Origin: an uncultured Piscinibacter sp.
GTDB taxonomy: Bacteria > Pseudomonadota > Gammaproteobacteria > Burkholderiales > Burkholderiaceae_C
Reading direction: 5' to 3'
NCBI RefSeq assembly: GCF_937952055.1
Contig: NZ_CALFYO010000032.1
Span: 186,001-250,000, forward strand
Length of the DNA: 64,000 nt
The translations under genes were made by a program, and so were the position numbers. The first letter of the stretch is position 1. Each line of letters starts with the position of its first letter. Shown in pieces: positions 44,592 through 53,165 of this stretch. Under the pieces are notes generated by a model. The model made no database searches and was not told where the DNA came from. It was given only the letters and a program-made list of their open reading frames with translations.

Positions 44592-45782
44592 TCACATCAC
44601 GGCGGCCATGGCCCGGGCGGTGGCCTCGACGTTGCCGCTGTTCAGCCCGGCCACGCACAGGCGGCCGGAGCGGATCAGGTAGACCGCGAACTCCTCGCGC
44701 AGCCGGTCCACCTGCGCGGCCGACAGACCGGTGTAGCTGAACATGCCGCGCTGGCTGAGGAAGTAGCCGAAGTCGCGGCCCGGCAGCTTGGCGCTGAGCA
44801 CTGCGTGCAGTTGCTGGCGCATCGCCAGCATGCGCGTGCGCATGGCGGCGAGTTCGCCCTCCCACAGCGGACGCAGCTCGGGGTCGCTGAGGACCCTCGC
44901 GACGATCTGGCCGCCGTGGATCGGCGGGCTGGAGTAATTGCGCCGCACGGTGAACTTGAGCTGGCCGAGCACCAGCGCCGCCTGCGCCGCGTCCGGGCAG
45001 ACCACGCTGAGCGCGCCGGCACGCTCGCCGTAGACGCTCATGCTCTTGGAGAACGAGTTGGCCACGAAGGCGGGAAGCCCGGCCGCCGCGATGGCGCGGA
45101 TCGCATAGGCGTCTTCCGCGATGCCGTCGCCGAAGCCCTGGTAGGCGAGGTCGAGGTAAGGGATGAGGCTGCGGCGCTTGAGCAGGGGGATCAGCTCGTC
45201 CCACTGCGCACGCGTCAGGTCGACGCCGGTCGGGTTGTGGCAGCAGGCGTGCAGCAGCACGACACTGCGCGCCGGCAGCGTCTCCAGCGTGGCCAGCATG
45301 TCGGCGAAGCGCAGGCCGCCGCTCTGAGCGTCGTAGTACGGGTAGGTGTTCACCGCGATGCCGGCGCCTTCGAACATCGAGCGGTGGTTGTCCCAGGTGG
45401 GGTCGCTGACCCACACGCCGCTGCCGGGGAACCAGCGCGCGATGAAGTCGGCGCCGACCTTCAGGCCGCCCGAGGAGCCGACCGACTGGAGGGTGGCCAC
45501 GCGACCGCTCTTCAGCGCCTCGTGCTCGGCGCCGAACAGCAGCGCCTGCACGGCGCTGCGGAAGTTGGCCGCGCCCTCGATCGGCAAGTAGGGCTTGGCG
45601 CCGCCCTCGGCCACCACCCTCGCCTCGGCGCGCCTGACCGACTCCAGCACCGGGATGCGCCCGGCGTCGTCGAAGTAGATGCCGATGGACAGGTTGATCT
45701 TGTGCGGCCGGGGGTCCTTCTGGAAGTCCTCGTTGAGGCTGAGGATGGGGTCGCCGGCAAAGGGTTCGACGTGGGCAAACAT
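44592..45782 (-). CDS. Aromatic/aspartate aminotransferase (class I)
   Basis: A 396-residue PLP-dependent transaminase of the AspC/TyrB group. It opens FAHVEPFAGDPILSLNEDFQKDP, the standard start, with HACCHNPTGVDLT, DLAYQGFGDG and the PLP lysine in NSFSKSMSVYGERAG. It moves amino groups between aspartate or aromatic amino acids and 2-oxoglutarate. It lies upstream of the SHP operon on the same strand, but the regulatory repeat in the gap suggests separate transcription. The substrate choice between Asp and aromatics is not clear from sequence. Confidence 0.92.
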   Translation of the reverse strand: MFAHVEPFAGDPILSLNEDFQKDPRPHKINLSIGIYFDDAGRIPVLESVRRAEARVVAEGGAKPYLPIEGAANFRSAVQALLFGAEHEALKSGRVATLQSVGSSGGLKVGADFIARWFPGSGVWVSDPTWDNHRSMFEGAGIAVNTYPYYDAQSGGLRFADMLATLETLPARSVVLLHACCHNPTGVDLTRAQWDELIPLLKRRSLIPYLDLAYQGFGDGIAEDAYAIRAIAAAGLPAFVANSFSKSMSVYGERAGALSVVCPDAAQAALVLGQLKFTVRRNYSSPPIHGGQIVARVLSDPELRPLWEGELAAMRTRMLAMRQQLHAVLSAKLPGRDFGYFLSQRGMFSYTGLSAAQVDRLREEFAVYLIRSGRLCVAGLNSGNVEATARAMAAVM

Positions 45783-45799
45783 GGGAAGGGTCCGTGTTC

Positions 45800-46291
45800 T
45801 CAGGCCGCCAGCGCGGCCTCGATGTCCTGGCGCAGGGATTCAGGGGTGTCGGTGGGCGCGTAGCGCTTGAGCACGGTGCCGTCGCGGCCGACGAGGAACT
45901 TGGTGAAGTTCCACTTGACGGCCTGGGACCCGAGCACGCCGCGCGCCTCGCGGGTGAGGAACTTCCACAGCGGGTGAGCGTGCGCGCCGTTGACCGCGAT
46001 CTTGCCCATCATCGGGAAGCTCACGCCGTAGTTCATCTCGCAGAACGAGGCGATCTCGCCGTTGTCGCCTGGATCCTGGCCGCCGAACTCGTTGCTCGGG
46101 AAGCCGATCACCACCAGGCCGCGGTCGCGGTAGTCCTTCCAGAGCTGCTCCAGCCCGGCGAACTGCGGCGTGAAGCCGCACTGGCTGGCGGTGTTGACGA
46201 TCAGCAGCACCTTGCCGCGCTGGGTGGACAGGTGGGCGGGTTTGCCTTCGATGGACAGGGCCTCGAAGTCGTAGACGCTGGGCTGGGCCAT
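45800..46291 (-). CDS. Glutathione peroxidase family protein
   Basis: A 163-residue thiol peroxidase of the GPx family with the peroxidatic cysteine in VNTASQCGFTPQ (Cys38) and the partner residues FPSNEFGGQDPG (Gln) and WNFTKFLVGRDG (Trp/Asn). No selenocysteine is used. A resolving cysteine is present in the SFCEMNYGV segment. Bacterial members usually use thioredoxin rather than glutathione. The ATG at 46291 is preferred to a longer reading without similarity. The gene ends 17 bases before the aminotransferase start. Confidence 0.92.
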   Translation of the reverse strand: MAQPSVYDFEALSIEGKPAHLSTQRGKVLLIVNTASQCGFTPQFAGLEQLWKDYRDRGLVVIGFPSNEFGGQDPGDNGEIASFCEMNYGVSFPMMGKIAVNGAHAHPLWKFLTREARGVLGSQAVKWNFTKFLVGRDGTVLKRYAPTDTPESLRQDIEAALAA

Positions 46292-46410
46292 GGGCTCCTC
46301 CGCGGGTGGAGCCGCGATGGTAACGGCGGTGTGAGGAATCACCGTGCAGATCCGGCAATTCCGCACAGCGCTTCTTGACGCGGGTTCGCGGCGCGCGATG
46401 ATGCACGCCG

Positions 46411-47358
46411 ATGTCCGTCTCCGGGTTCACCGACACCTTCACCGTGGCCATCGAAGGCTTCTCGTCCTTCGAACGCCAGGCGCTCGCCTCCTGTTTCCGT
46501 CTCGCCGCCCGGCGTGCGCCGGCCTTCCGCCAGGTCGACGAACCCGGCATGGCCGACTTCCTCATCGCCGACGCCGACAGCGCCGCCGCGATGGCGGCGG
46601 TCCGGCGCGGCCGGCGAATGGGCGACACCGTCTTCATCGGCGCCGCGCCGCCGGAAGGAGCCAGCGCCTGGATGCCGCGGCCGATCGATCCGATGCACGT
46701 GATGCGCGAACTCGACGCGCTGGTCGAACTGCGCCTGACCACGCCGGACCCGCCGAGCGCGATGATGGATCTCGATCCGTTCGATGGCGATTCGCGGTCG
46801 CCGGTGATCGACTTGAGCCCCTTGGCCGCACCCGCGCTTGCGCCGACGCCCGTGGCGGCGCCCGCGCGTGCCAGCGCCGCGCTGCGCCGCGAGGTGCCGG
46901 TGGCACGAGCCGTGGAGCCCGTGACGCCGCGTGGCGGCGGGGGGCGCGAGGTGCTGGTCGTGGAGGACAGCGCGATCGCCCGCCAGTTCCTCAAGCGGCG
47001 GCTGCAGACCCTCGGATACCGCGTGCACGAATGCGCCTCGGGCGAGGCCGCGATGGACATGCTGGCCAAGCGCACCTTCGTCATGGCGTTCCTCGACGTC
47101 ACGCTCGGCCCGCCGGGCAGCATCACCGGACTGCAGTTGTGCCAGCGCCTCAAGCAGCGCGGCGCGCAGGGCGCCGGCCTGCGCACCGTCGTGGTGATGG
47201 TCACCGGTCTGGACGGCGCCACCGATCGCGTGCGCGCTTCGCTCGCCGGCTGCGACGCCTACCTGACCAAGCCGCTGCACGAGGCCGAGTTCATCGCCGC
47301 GCTGCTGCAGGTCGACCCGGACTTCGAGTGGGACACCGACACGCCGGCCTCAGTGTGA
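46411..47358 (+). CDS. Response regulator with a degenerate and a normal receiver domain
   Basis: A 315-residue protein with a complete CheY-like receiver at residues about 177-305: VLVVEDSAIARQFLKRRL, phospho-acceptor Asp in AFLDVTLGPPG, and TKPLHEAEF with the conserved Lys. Before it are about 110 residues with the same strand order but without the acidic pocket (TVAIEGFSSFERQAL, ADFLIADADS, TVFIGAAPP, WMPRPIDPMHVMREL). They look like a pseudo-receiver in which Lys is replaced by Arg. A proline/alanine linker joins the two. No output domain is present. It converges on the EamA gene with a 9-base overlap. Confidence 0.82.
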   Translation: MSVSGFTDTFTVAIEGFSSFERQALASCFRLAARRAPAFRQVDEPGMADFLIADADSAAAMAAVRRGRRMGDTVFIGAAPPEGASAWMPRPIDPMHVMRELDALVELRLTTPDPPSAMMDLDPFDGDSRSPVIDLSPLAAPALAPTPVAAPARASAALRREVPVARAVEPVTPRGGGGREVLVVEDSAIARQFLKRRLQTLGYRVHECASGEAAMDMLAKRTFVMAFLDVTLGPPGSITGLQLCQRLKQRGAQGAGLRTVVVMVTGLDGATDRVRASLAGCDAYLTKPLHEAEFIAALLQVDPDFEWDTDTPASV

Positions 47359-48258
47359 GGGCGCCTTGGACAGCGTCGACAGCAGCGCCGCGAGCAGGAT
47401 CAGCAGGCCGCCGGCAAACAGCTGAGCAGTCAGGCTGCCGCCGCCCAGCGCCAGCGCCGAGACCGAGGCGAACAGGATCTCGGTGAGCATCACCACCGCG
47501 GTCACGTTGGCCGGCAGACGCGCCGCGCCGTACTGCAGCGCTAGGTTGCCGACGAGGAACAGCAGCGCCATCGCCGCCACGCCGGCGATCCACAGCGTCG
47601 CGGGCGCGGGGATGCCGGGCACCGCGGCGTCGCCGGACAGCACCAGCGCGAGCGCGCCGGCGACCCCCATGCCGCCGCAGAACATCGCCAGCACACGGCC
47701 TTCCTCCGGGCGGTGCGCCTCGCGGCGCAGCATCACGTTGTTCAGCGCGAAGCTGAAGCCGCCGATCACGCCCAGCCAGTCGGGCAGCGAACGCGGCAGC
47801 GGCAGAGCCTCCCAGCCGCTGCGCTCGGCCGGCCACAGCACGATGGCCGCACCGGCCAGCGCCAGCACGACGCGGGCGCTGGCTGTGCGGGTGAGCGGCT
47901 CGTGCAGCAGCAGCCTCGCCAGCAGCACCGTCCACAGCGGCATGAGGTAGAACAGCAGCACCACGCGCACCACGTCGCCCAGGGTCACCGCCCAGTTGAA
48001 GGCGGCATTGGTGGTGCCCGAGGCGAGCACCAGCACCCACAGCGTCGGCGTGCGCACGAGCTGGCCAAGCGCACGCGGGCGCAGCGCGAGGATCACCAGC
48101 ACCGCCACGGCATAGATCAGCACGGTGGCCCACAGCGGGTGCAGCCCACGGGCCTCGAGCTGGCGGAAGGGCCACCAGGATGTGCCCCAGACGAAGGCGT
48201 TGAGCGTGAGGGCCAGGGCGGGCCAGAGGAAGGGTGTGCGGTGGCTGGCCAGGGACAT
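47350..48258 (-). CDS. EamA-family (DMT) transporter
   Basis: A 302-residue inner-membrane protein with ten predicted helices in two EamA repeats, the layout of drug/metabolite exporters. The first repeat begins LNAFVWGTSWWPFRQLEA. The second includes FSFALNNVMLRREAH and ends near MLTEILFASVSALALGGG. Substrate unknown; relatives export amino acids, nucleosides or metabolites. The last 9 bases overlap the converging response-regulator gene. Confidence 0.9.
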   Translation of the reverse strand: MSLASHRTPFLWPALALTLNAFVWGTSWWPFRQLEARGLHPLWATVLIYAVAVLVILALRPRALGQLVRTPTLWVLVLASGTTNAAFNWAVTLGDVVRVVLLFYLMPLWTVLLARLLLHEPLTRTASARVVLALAGAAIVLWPAERSGWEALPLPRSLPDWLGVIGGFSFALNNVMLRREAHRPEEGRVLAMFCGGMGVAGALALVLSGDAAVPGIPAPATLWIAGVAAMALLFLVGNLALQYGAARLPANVTAVVMLTEILFASVSALALGGGSLTAQLFAGGLLILLAALLSTLSKAPSH

Positions 48259-48363
48259 CCGCGCGATTCTCGCCGCTGGGCATGCCGCGCCTTCCCAAGC
48301 TTGTCGGATTGCCTGGCGCGGCGGGCGGCGTTACCTTCACCGTCCGCAAGGAGGAGCTCCGCC

Positions 48364-49257
48364 ATGCCAAAGCTGAAGATCCACCCGCCATCCGACCTGG
48401 ACACCCCCGACCTGGCACCGAACCTCGGCGAGTTCGGCATCCGCTTCCTCGCCGAGGGCGACTCGTGGTTCACCATCGGTGCATTGAACCCGCTGAAGAA
48501 CGCCAACCTGCTGTTCGAGATGCGCTTCGCGCAGAGCGCGGTGGCGATCAATTGCGCGACGCCCGGCGACACGCTGCAGCGCATGGCGCAGACGAGCAGC
48601 GATCCGGTGTTCACCGACCTGCTGGTCGGCAAGCGCCGACGCCCCTGGGACGGCATCCTGCTGTCGTGTGGCGGCAACGACCTGATCGACGCGCTGGCCG
48701 TGCGCGGCCCCGGCATCCCGTTGCAGCTGCGCCTGCTTCGCGAAGCGGCCGAGTGGGGTGACCCTGTTCAGGGCGCGTCGCGCTACCTCAGCGATGCCGG
48801 CTGGCAGACATTCAGCACCTACCTGAAGGCCAACCTCGACCACATCGTCGCCTTGCGCGACGCCGCGTCGTCGCAATCCAAGGGGGCGCCGATCTTCATG
48901 CATGGCTACGCGGTGCCGACGCCTCGTCCGGCGCCGGCCGAACTGGGCATCGGCCCGTGGCTGCTGCCTTCCGTGCAGGCCTACGCCATTCCCGAGGTCG
49001 ACTTCGAGGCCGTGGCGGCACTGCTGATCGGTCGGCTGGCGGCGCTGCTGGCGGGCTGCGCGGCCGATGCGGCGCGCTTCCCGAACCTGCACTTCTTCGA
49101 CTCCACGACGATCGCGGTGACGCCGGCGGCCCAGGGCAGCACCGGCGAAAGCGGCGACTGGATCAACGAGATCCACTTGAACCGCGCCGGCTGCCAGAAG
49201 CTGGCGGTGCCGTGGGCGGCGGCGATCGAGAAGGTGATCAACGACCAGAGGGCCTGA
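48364..49257 (+). CDS. SGNH-hydrolase-like protein
   Basis: A 297-residue protein whose motifs follow the SGNH/GDSL pattern. Block I is FLAEGDSWFTIG with the likely nucleophile Ser, block III is LLSCGGNDLIDAL with Gly-Asn, and block V is DWINEIHLNRAGCQKLA with Asp and His. No signal peptide is seen, so it is likely cytosolic. The ATG at 48364 follows AAGGAGGAG. The substrate may be an ester or acyl group; nothing nearby narrows it. The expected catalytic residues are all visible. Confidence 0.78.
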   Translation: MPKLKIHPPSDLDTPDLAPNLGEFGIRFLAEGDSWFTIGALNPLKNANLLFEMRFAQSAVAINCATPGDTLQRMAQTSSDPVFTDLLVGKRRRPWDGILLSCGGNDLIDALAVRGPGIPLQLRLLREAAEWGDPVQGASRYLSDAGWQTFSTYLKANLDHIVALRDAASSQSKGAPIFMHGYAVPTPRPAPAELGIGPWLLPSVQAYAIPEVDFEAVAALLIGRLAALLAGCAADAARFPNLHFFDSTTIAVTPAAQGSTGESGDWINEIHLNRAGCQKLAVPWAAAIEKVINDQRA

Positions 49258-49334
49258 GGTCCGCCGCGGGCTGGTGGCTGTGTCTCGGGGGCCTGCGGTG
49301 GCACGACACTGCGCCCCGCAGGCGCGGACCGAGG

Positions 49335-50612
49335 TCAGTGCTTGTCGGTCCGGGCGATCGCCAGCAGGTGATCGAGTTCGGCCTTGTGCTTCACCAGGTT
49401 GGATCGATGCCAACCGCGAATCAGCCACATCGTGCCGGTCACCACGAGGCCGAAGAGGGTGATGGAGCCGAATGCCGACATGCCGAACTTGGTGAGTGCG
49501 GCGTAGAAGGCGCCCAGGCCGAGGATGCAGGCCTGTTCGTTGAAGTTCTGCACCGCGATCGAGCGGCCGGCTCCCATCAGGTTGTGGCCGCGGTGCTGCA
49601 ACAGCGCGTTCATCGGCACGACCAGATATCCGCCGATCGCGCCGAGGACGATCAGGAACGGTGCCGCTGCCCAGACGTTGGTGATGAAGTTCAGGCCGAT
49701 CACCAGCACGCCCATCGCGACGCCCAGCGGGATCACGCCGGTGGCCTGGTCGAGCCGGCAGCGCAGCGAGGCGACGATCGCGCCGGCGGCGGTGCCGATG
49801 GCCACCACGCCGACCAGCGACGAGGCCTGCGTGGTGCTGTAACCCAGCGCCGCCGCGGCCCAGGCGAACACGATCACGCGCAGGTTGCCCGACACCCCCC
49901 AGAACAAGGTGGTGGTGGCCAGCGAGATCTGGCCGAGCTTGTCGCTCCACAGTCTCGCGTTGCAGCTGGAGAAGTCGCGCACCAGCGCGACAACGTTGCC
50001 GCTCAGCGCCTGCAGGGGCGCCTCGGTGCGCGGAATCTTCAGGTTGAACAGCGCTGCGATCACGTAAAGGATGACGATCAGCGAGATCGCCGCTTCCGGC
50101 GCGGTGTCGATCGAGGTGTCGATGAGCGGCAGATTGAAGGCGAGCAGCGCGCCGGCGACGCGCTGGCCGACCAGCTGGCCGCCGAGCAGGATGCCGAAGA
50201 TGATCGACAGAATGGTCAGACCCTCGATCCAGCCGTTGGCCTTGACCAGCTGCGAGGCCGGCAGCAGCTCGGTGAGGATGCCGTACTTGGCCGGCGAGTA
50301 GGCCGCCGCGCCCAGGCCGACGATGGCGTAGGCGAGCAGCGGGTGGCCGCCGAACAGCATCAACAGGCAGCCGACCACCTTGATCGCGTTCGAGACGAAC
50401 ATGACCCTACCCTTGGGCACCGCGTCGGCGAAGGCGCCGACGAAGGGTGCGAGGATCACGTAGAACAGCGCGAACATCGGAGACAGCGCCGGCACGTGCC
50501 AAGACGGCGCTCCGGCGCTCTTCAGCAGTTCGATGGCCGCCACCAACAGTGCGTTGTCGGCCAGCGAGCTGAAGAACTGCGCCGACATGATGGTGTAGAA
50601 GCCCTTTTTCAT
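49335..50612 (-). CDS. lplT: Lysophospholipid transporter LplT (MFS)
   Basis: A 425-residue major-facilitator protein with about twelve helices. It begins MKKGFYTIMSAQFFSSLADNALLVAAIELL, the LplT hallmark, and has GLGAAAYSPAKYGILTELLP and PMNALLQHRGHNLMGAGRSIAVQNFNEQ. LplT flips lysophospholipids inward for re-acylation. It diverges from alr across 135 bases; the two genes are often neighbours in Burkholderiales. The usual partner acyltransferase (Aas) is not in the window. Confidence 0.92.
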   Translation of the reverse strand: MKKGFYTIMSAQFFSSLADNALLVAAIELLKSAGAPSWHVPALSPMFALFYVILAPFVGAFADAVPKGRVMFVSNAIKVVGCLLMLFGGHPLLAYAIVGLGAAAYSPAKYGILTELLPASQLVKANGWIEGLTILSIIFGILLGGQLVGQRVAGALLAFNLPLIDTSIDTAPEAAISLIVILYVIAALFNLKIPRTEAPLQALSGNVVALVRDFSSCNARLWSDKLGQISLATTTLFWGVSGNLRVIVFAWAAAALGYSTTQASSLVGVVAIGTAAGAIVASLRCRLDQATGVIPLGVAMGVLVIGLNFITNVWAAAPFLIVLGAIGGYLVVPMNALLQHRGHNLMGAGRSIAVQNFNEQACILGLGAFYAALTKFGMSAFGSITLFGLVVTGTMWLIRGWHRSNLVKHKAELDHLLAIARTDKH

Positions 50613-50747
50613 TCGCTCCGTATCGCGCGCACGTGGCCCGGGAATGCGGGGGATGTCGTCGGCGGCGCAGGTTTATAGCATGTGGTTACGCGCCCTCGTC
50701 CGGGTGGTCTCCTCGGGCGTGAAGGCGCTGGCAGAATCGGTTGCACC

Positions 50748-51854
50748 ATGCCCCGTCCGATCTCGGCGACCATCCATACCGAGGCGCTCGCCCACAACCT
50801 GCGCCGCGCGCGGCAGGCGGCGCCGCAGTCACGCGTCTGGGCGGTCGTCAAGGCCAACGCCTATGGTCACGGCATCGAGCGGGCCTATGCAGGGTTGTCC
50901 GGCGCCGACGGCTTCGCGCTGCTCGACCTCGACGAGGCGCAACGCGTGCGCGACCTCGGATGGCGCGGGCCCATCCTGCTGCTCGAAGGTTGCTTCGAGC
51001 CGCGCGATCTGGACCTGTGCTCTCGGCTCGGCCTCTGGCACACCGTGCACCATGAGGCGCAGATCGACATGCTCGCGGCGCACAAGACCCATGCGCCGCA
51101 CCGTGTGTTCCTGAAGATGAACAGCGGCATGAACCGGCTCGGATTCCGACCGCAGCACTACCGTGCCGCCTGGCAGCGGCTGTCGGGGCTCACGCAGGTC
51201 GACGAGATCACGCTCATGACGCACTTCGCCGATGCCGACGGCGAGGGCGGCGTGGCCGCCCAGCTCGAGGCCTTCGAGGCGGCCACGCGCGACCTGCCCG
51301 GTGAGCGATCGGTGGGCAACAGCGCGGCGACGCTGCGCTTTGCCGGCGCCGAGGGCGACGGCCTGCGCGTCGCCGCCGACTGGGTGCGACCGGGCATCAT
51401 GGTCTATGGCTCAGCGCCCGACCACCCGGCCCACGACGCGCGCGACTGGGGTCTGCAGCCGGCCATGACGTTGAGCGCGAAGCTGATCGCCATTCAGGCG
51501 CTGAGCCCCGGCGACCGTGTCGGCTACGGCGGCAGCTTCACGGCCGGCGAGGCCATGCGCATCGGCATCGTCGCCTGCGGCTATGCCGACGGCTACCCGC
51601 GCGTGGCGCCGACCGGCACGCCGGTGCTCGTCGACGGCGTTCGGACGCGCACCGTGGGCCGCGTGTCGATGGACATGATCACGGTCGACCTGACGCCGGT
51701 GCGCGCCGCCGGCCTCGGCGCCGAGGTCACGCTGTGGGGTCGGGGCCCGAAGGGCAGCCTGCTGTCGATCGACGAGGTGGCGCGCGCGGCGGGCACCGTC
51801 GGCTACGAACTCATGTGCGCGCTCGCGCCGCGCGTGCCGGTGAGCGCAGCATGA
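50748..51854 (+). CDS. alr: Alanine racemase
   Basis: Converts L- to D-alanine with PLP for peptidoglycan. The 368-residue product has the PLP lysine Lys35 in VVKANAYGHG, the catalytic tyrosine region RVGYGGSFTAG, and GYADGYPR and GRVSMDMITVDL in the C-terminal barrel. I start at the ATG at 50748 (MPRPISATIH); a longer in-frame reading lacks similarity. The stop overlaps the start of the next membrane-protein gene by 4 bases. Confidence 0.96.
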   Translation: MPRPISATIHTEALAHNLRRARQAAPQSRVWAVVKANAYGHGIERAYAGLSGADGFALLDLDEAQRVRDLGWRGPILLLEGCFEPRDLDLCSRLGLWHTVHHEAQIDMLAAHKTHAPHRVFLKMNSGMNRLGFRPQHYRAAWQRLSGLTQVDEITLMTHFADADGEGGVAAQLEAFEAATRDLPGERSVGNSAATLRFAGAEGDGLRVAADWVRPGIMVYGSAPDHPAHDARDWGLQPAMTLSAKLIAIQALSPGDRVGYGGSFTAGEAMRIGIVACGYADGYPRVAPTGTPVLVDGVRTRTVGRVSMDMITVDLTPVRAAGLGAEVTLWGRGPKGSLLSIDEVARAAGTVGYELMCALAPRVPVSAA

Positions 51855-52558
51855 GTCGGGGGCACCCCGACCCGAGCCTGTTCGAGCGCCGCGTGCGCGC
51901 CGACCTGCAGCAGCGCCGCTGGCTGCGCGTGCATGCGTTCCTGATCGGCACGCTGTGCTTCCTCGCCAGCTGGGCGTTCTCGGCGGCGCTGATGCGCGCC
52001 GGCATCGGCAGCCTGGCGCTGCGCTGGTCGGCGGCGCTGTCGGGCGGCTACCTCGTCTTCCTGGGACTGCTGTGGTTGTGGTGCCGCTGGCTGCTGTCTC
52101 GCGGCGAGGCCGACTGCGACCTGCCGCTGGACGGCTTCGTGCCGACGCGCGGCGGCGGCGGCGTGGAATGTGGTGACAGCGGCCTCGAGGCGGGCGACCT
52201 CGCCGAGGGCTCACTGCAGTTGGTCGGTTCGGCCGACGAAGCGGCAGTCGTGGCGGTCCCGCTGGCCGTGGTGATCGGCATCGCGGTGCTGATCGCCAGC
52301 GGTCTGAGCGTGGCGGTGTTCGGCCTGTTCGGCGTCGAGGTGCTGCTCGGCGTGGCGGTGGAGATCGCCTTCGCCTCGGCCGGTGGCGCGTTCGCCTTCC
52401 GCGCACGCCGCGAGGGTTGGCTGCAGCATGCCTTCGGCCGCACCTGGCGGCCGATGCTGATCCTCGTCGTGCTCGCTGCGCTGCTCGGCGCGACGATCGA
52501 CCACTGGCTGCCGCAGGCCGGCTCATTGCCGCAGGCGGTCAGGCTGCTGCGCGGCTGA
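51851..52558 (+). CDS. Membrane protein of unknown function
   Basis: A 235-residue protein with about five hydrophobic segments: residues about 28-47 (FLIGTLCFLASWAFSAALM), 58-82, two close segments about 126-165 (AVPLAVVIGIAVLIASGLSVAVFG), and 198-214 (MLILVVLAALLG). The centre holds a glycine-rich loop with two cysteines. I recognise no family. It overlaps alr by 4 bases (ATGA) and is followed 5 bases later by arfB, so the three are almost surely one transcript. Confidence 0.7.
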   Translation: MSRGHPDPSLFERRVRADLQQRRWLRVHAFLIGTLCFLASWAFSAALMRAGIGSLALRWSAALSGGYLVFLGLLWLWCRWLLSRGEADCDLPLDGFVPTRGGGGVECGDSGLEAGDLAEGSLQLVGSADEAAVVAVPLAVVIGIAVLIASGLSVAVFGLFGVEVLLGVAVEIAFASAGGAFAFRARREGWLQHAFGRTWRPMLILVVLAALLGATIDHWLPQAGSLPQAVRLLRG

Positions 52559-52563
52559 CGCCC

Positions 52564-52968
52564 ATGCGCATCCCCTTCGCCATCGATCCGGCCGAGGTGG
52601 AGATCAGCGCCATCCGCGCCCAGGGCGCGGGCGGCCAGAACGTCAACAAGGTGTCGAACGCCGTGCACCTGCGGTTCGACGTGCGCGCCTCCTCGTTGCC
52701 CGAGCCGATCAAGGCGCGCCTGCTCGCGACCCGCGATCAGCGCATCAACGACGAGGGGGTGGTGGTCATCAAGGCGCAGCAGCACCGCAGCCTCGAGCAG
52801 AACCGCGCGGACGCGATGGCACGGCTGCACGAGCTGGTGCAGGCGGCGGCCACCCTGCCGCGCGTGCGCCGCCCGACCCAGCCCACGCGCGCCTCGAAGC
52901 AGCGCCGGCTGGAGGGCAAGTCGCTGCGCAGCGGCATCAAGGCCGGGCGGGCAAAGGTCAGTCTCTGA
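52564..52968 (+). CDS. arfB: Peptidyl-tRNA hydrolase ArfB (ribosome rescue)
   Basis: A 134-residue class I release-factor-like hydrolase that frees stalled ribosomes by cutting peptidyl-tRNA. The GGQ motif is at residues 23-25 (GAGGQNVNKVSNAVHLRF). The C-terminal basic tail KQRRLEGKSLRSGIKAGRAK is the part that enters the empty mRNA channel. The codon-recognition domains of RF1/RF2 are absent, as expected. It lies behind alr and the unknown membrane protein. Confidence 0.95.
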   Translation: MRIPFAIDPAEVEISAIRAQGAGGQNVNKVSNAVHLRFDVRASSLPEPIKARLLATRDQRINDEGVVVIKAQQHRSLEQNRADAMARLHELVQAAATLPRVRRPTQPTRASKQRRLEGKSLRSGIKAGRAKVSL

Positions 52969-53049
52969 CGGCGAGCGCGACGCCGCGCGGGTCCGGTTCA
53001 CCGGGACACGGGCGAGGACGAGGGATGTCCCGAAGTCGACTGGCGGAAA

Positions 53050-53155
53050 TGGATTGATACAAATACAATCCACTTCGCTCGCTCTGTCTCAGGGCGGCGA
53101 GCAAGCCAGGAAGAGTCTTGTCCTCATGGGGGCCCCGCGCGGGCCCCCTTTTTTT
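53050..53155 (+). ncRNA. Candidate small RNA between convergent genes
   Basis: The 197-base gap between the converging arfB and ClC genes should need only terminators. Yet it holds an AT-rich element with a perfect dyad TGGATTG (53050-53056) / CAATCCA (53066-53072) and a -10-like TACAAT (53064-53069). About 80 bases with internal pairing follow (GCTCGC with GCGAGC), then a strong terminator ending in seven T. A short RNA of about 80 nucleotides starting near 53076 would fit. The -35 is weak and no known RNA family was recognised. Confidence 0.35.
53128..53155 (+). terminator. Strong Rho-independent terminator
   Basis: GGGGGCCC (53128-53135), loop CGCGC, GGGCCCCC (53141-53148), then TTTTTTT (53149-53155). 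It acts on the plus strand, ending either the alr-arfB transcript or the candidate small RNA just upstream. Confidence 0.88.
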
Positions 53156-53165
53156 GGGCCGCTGC

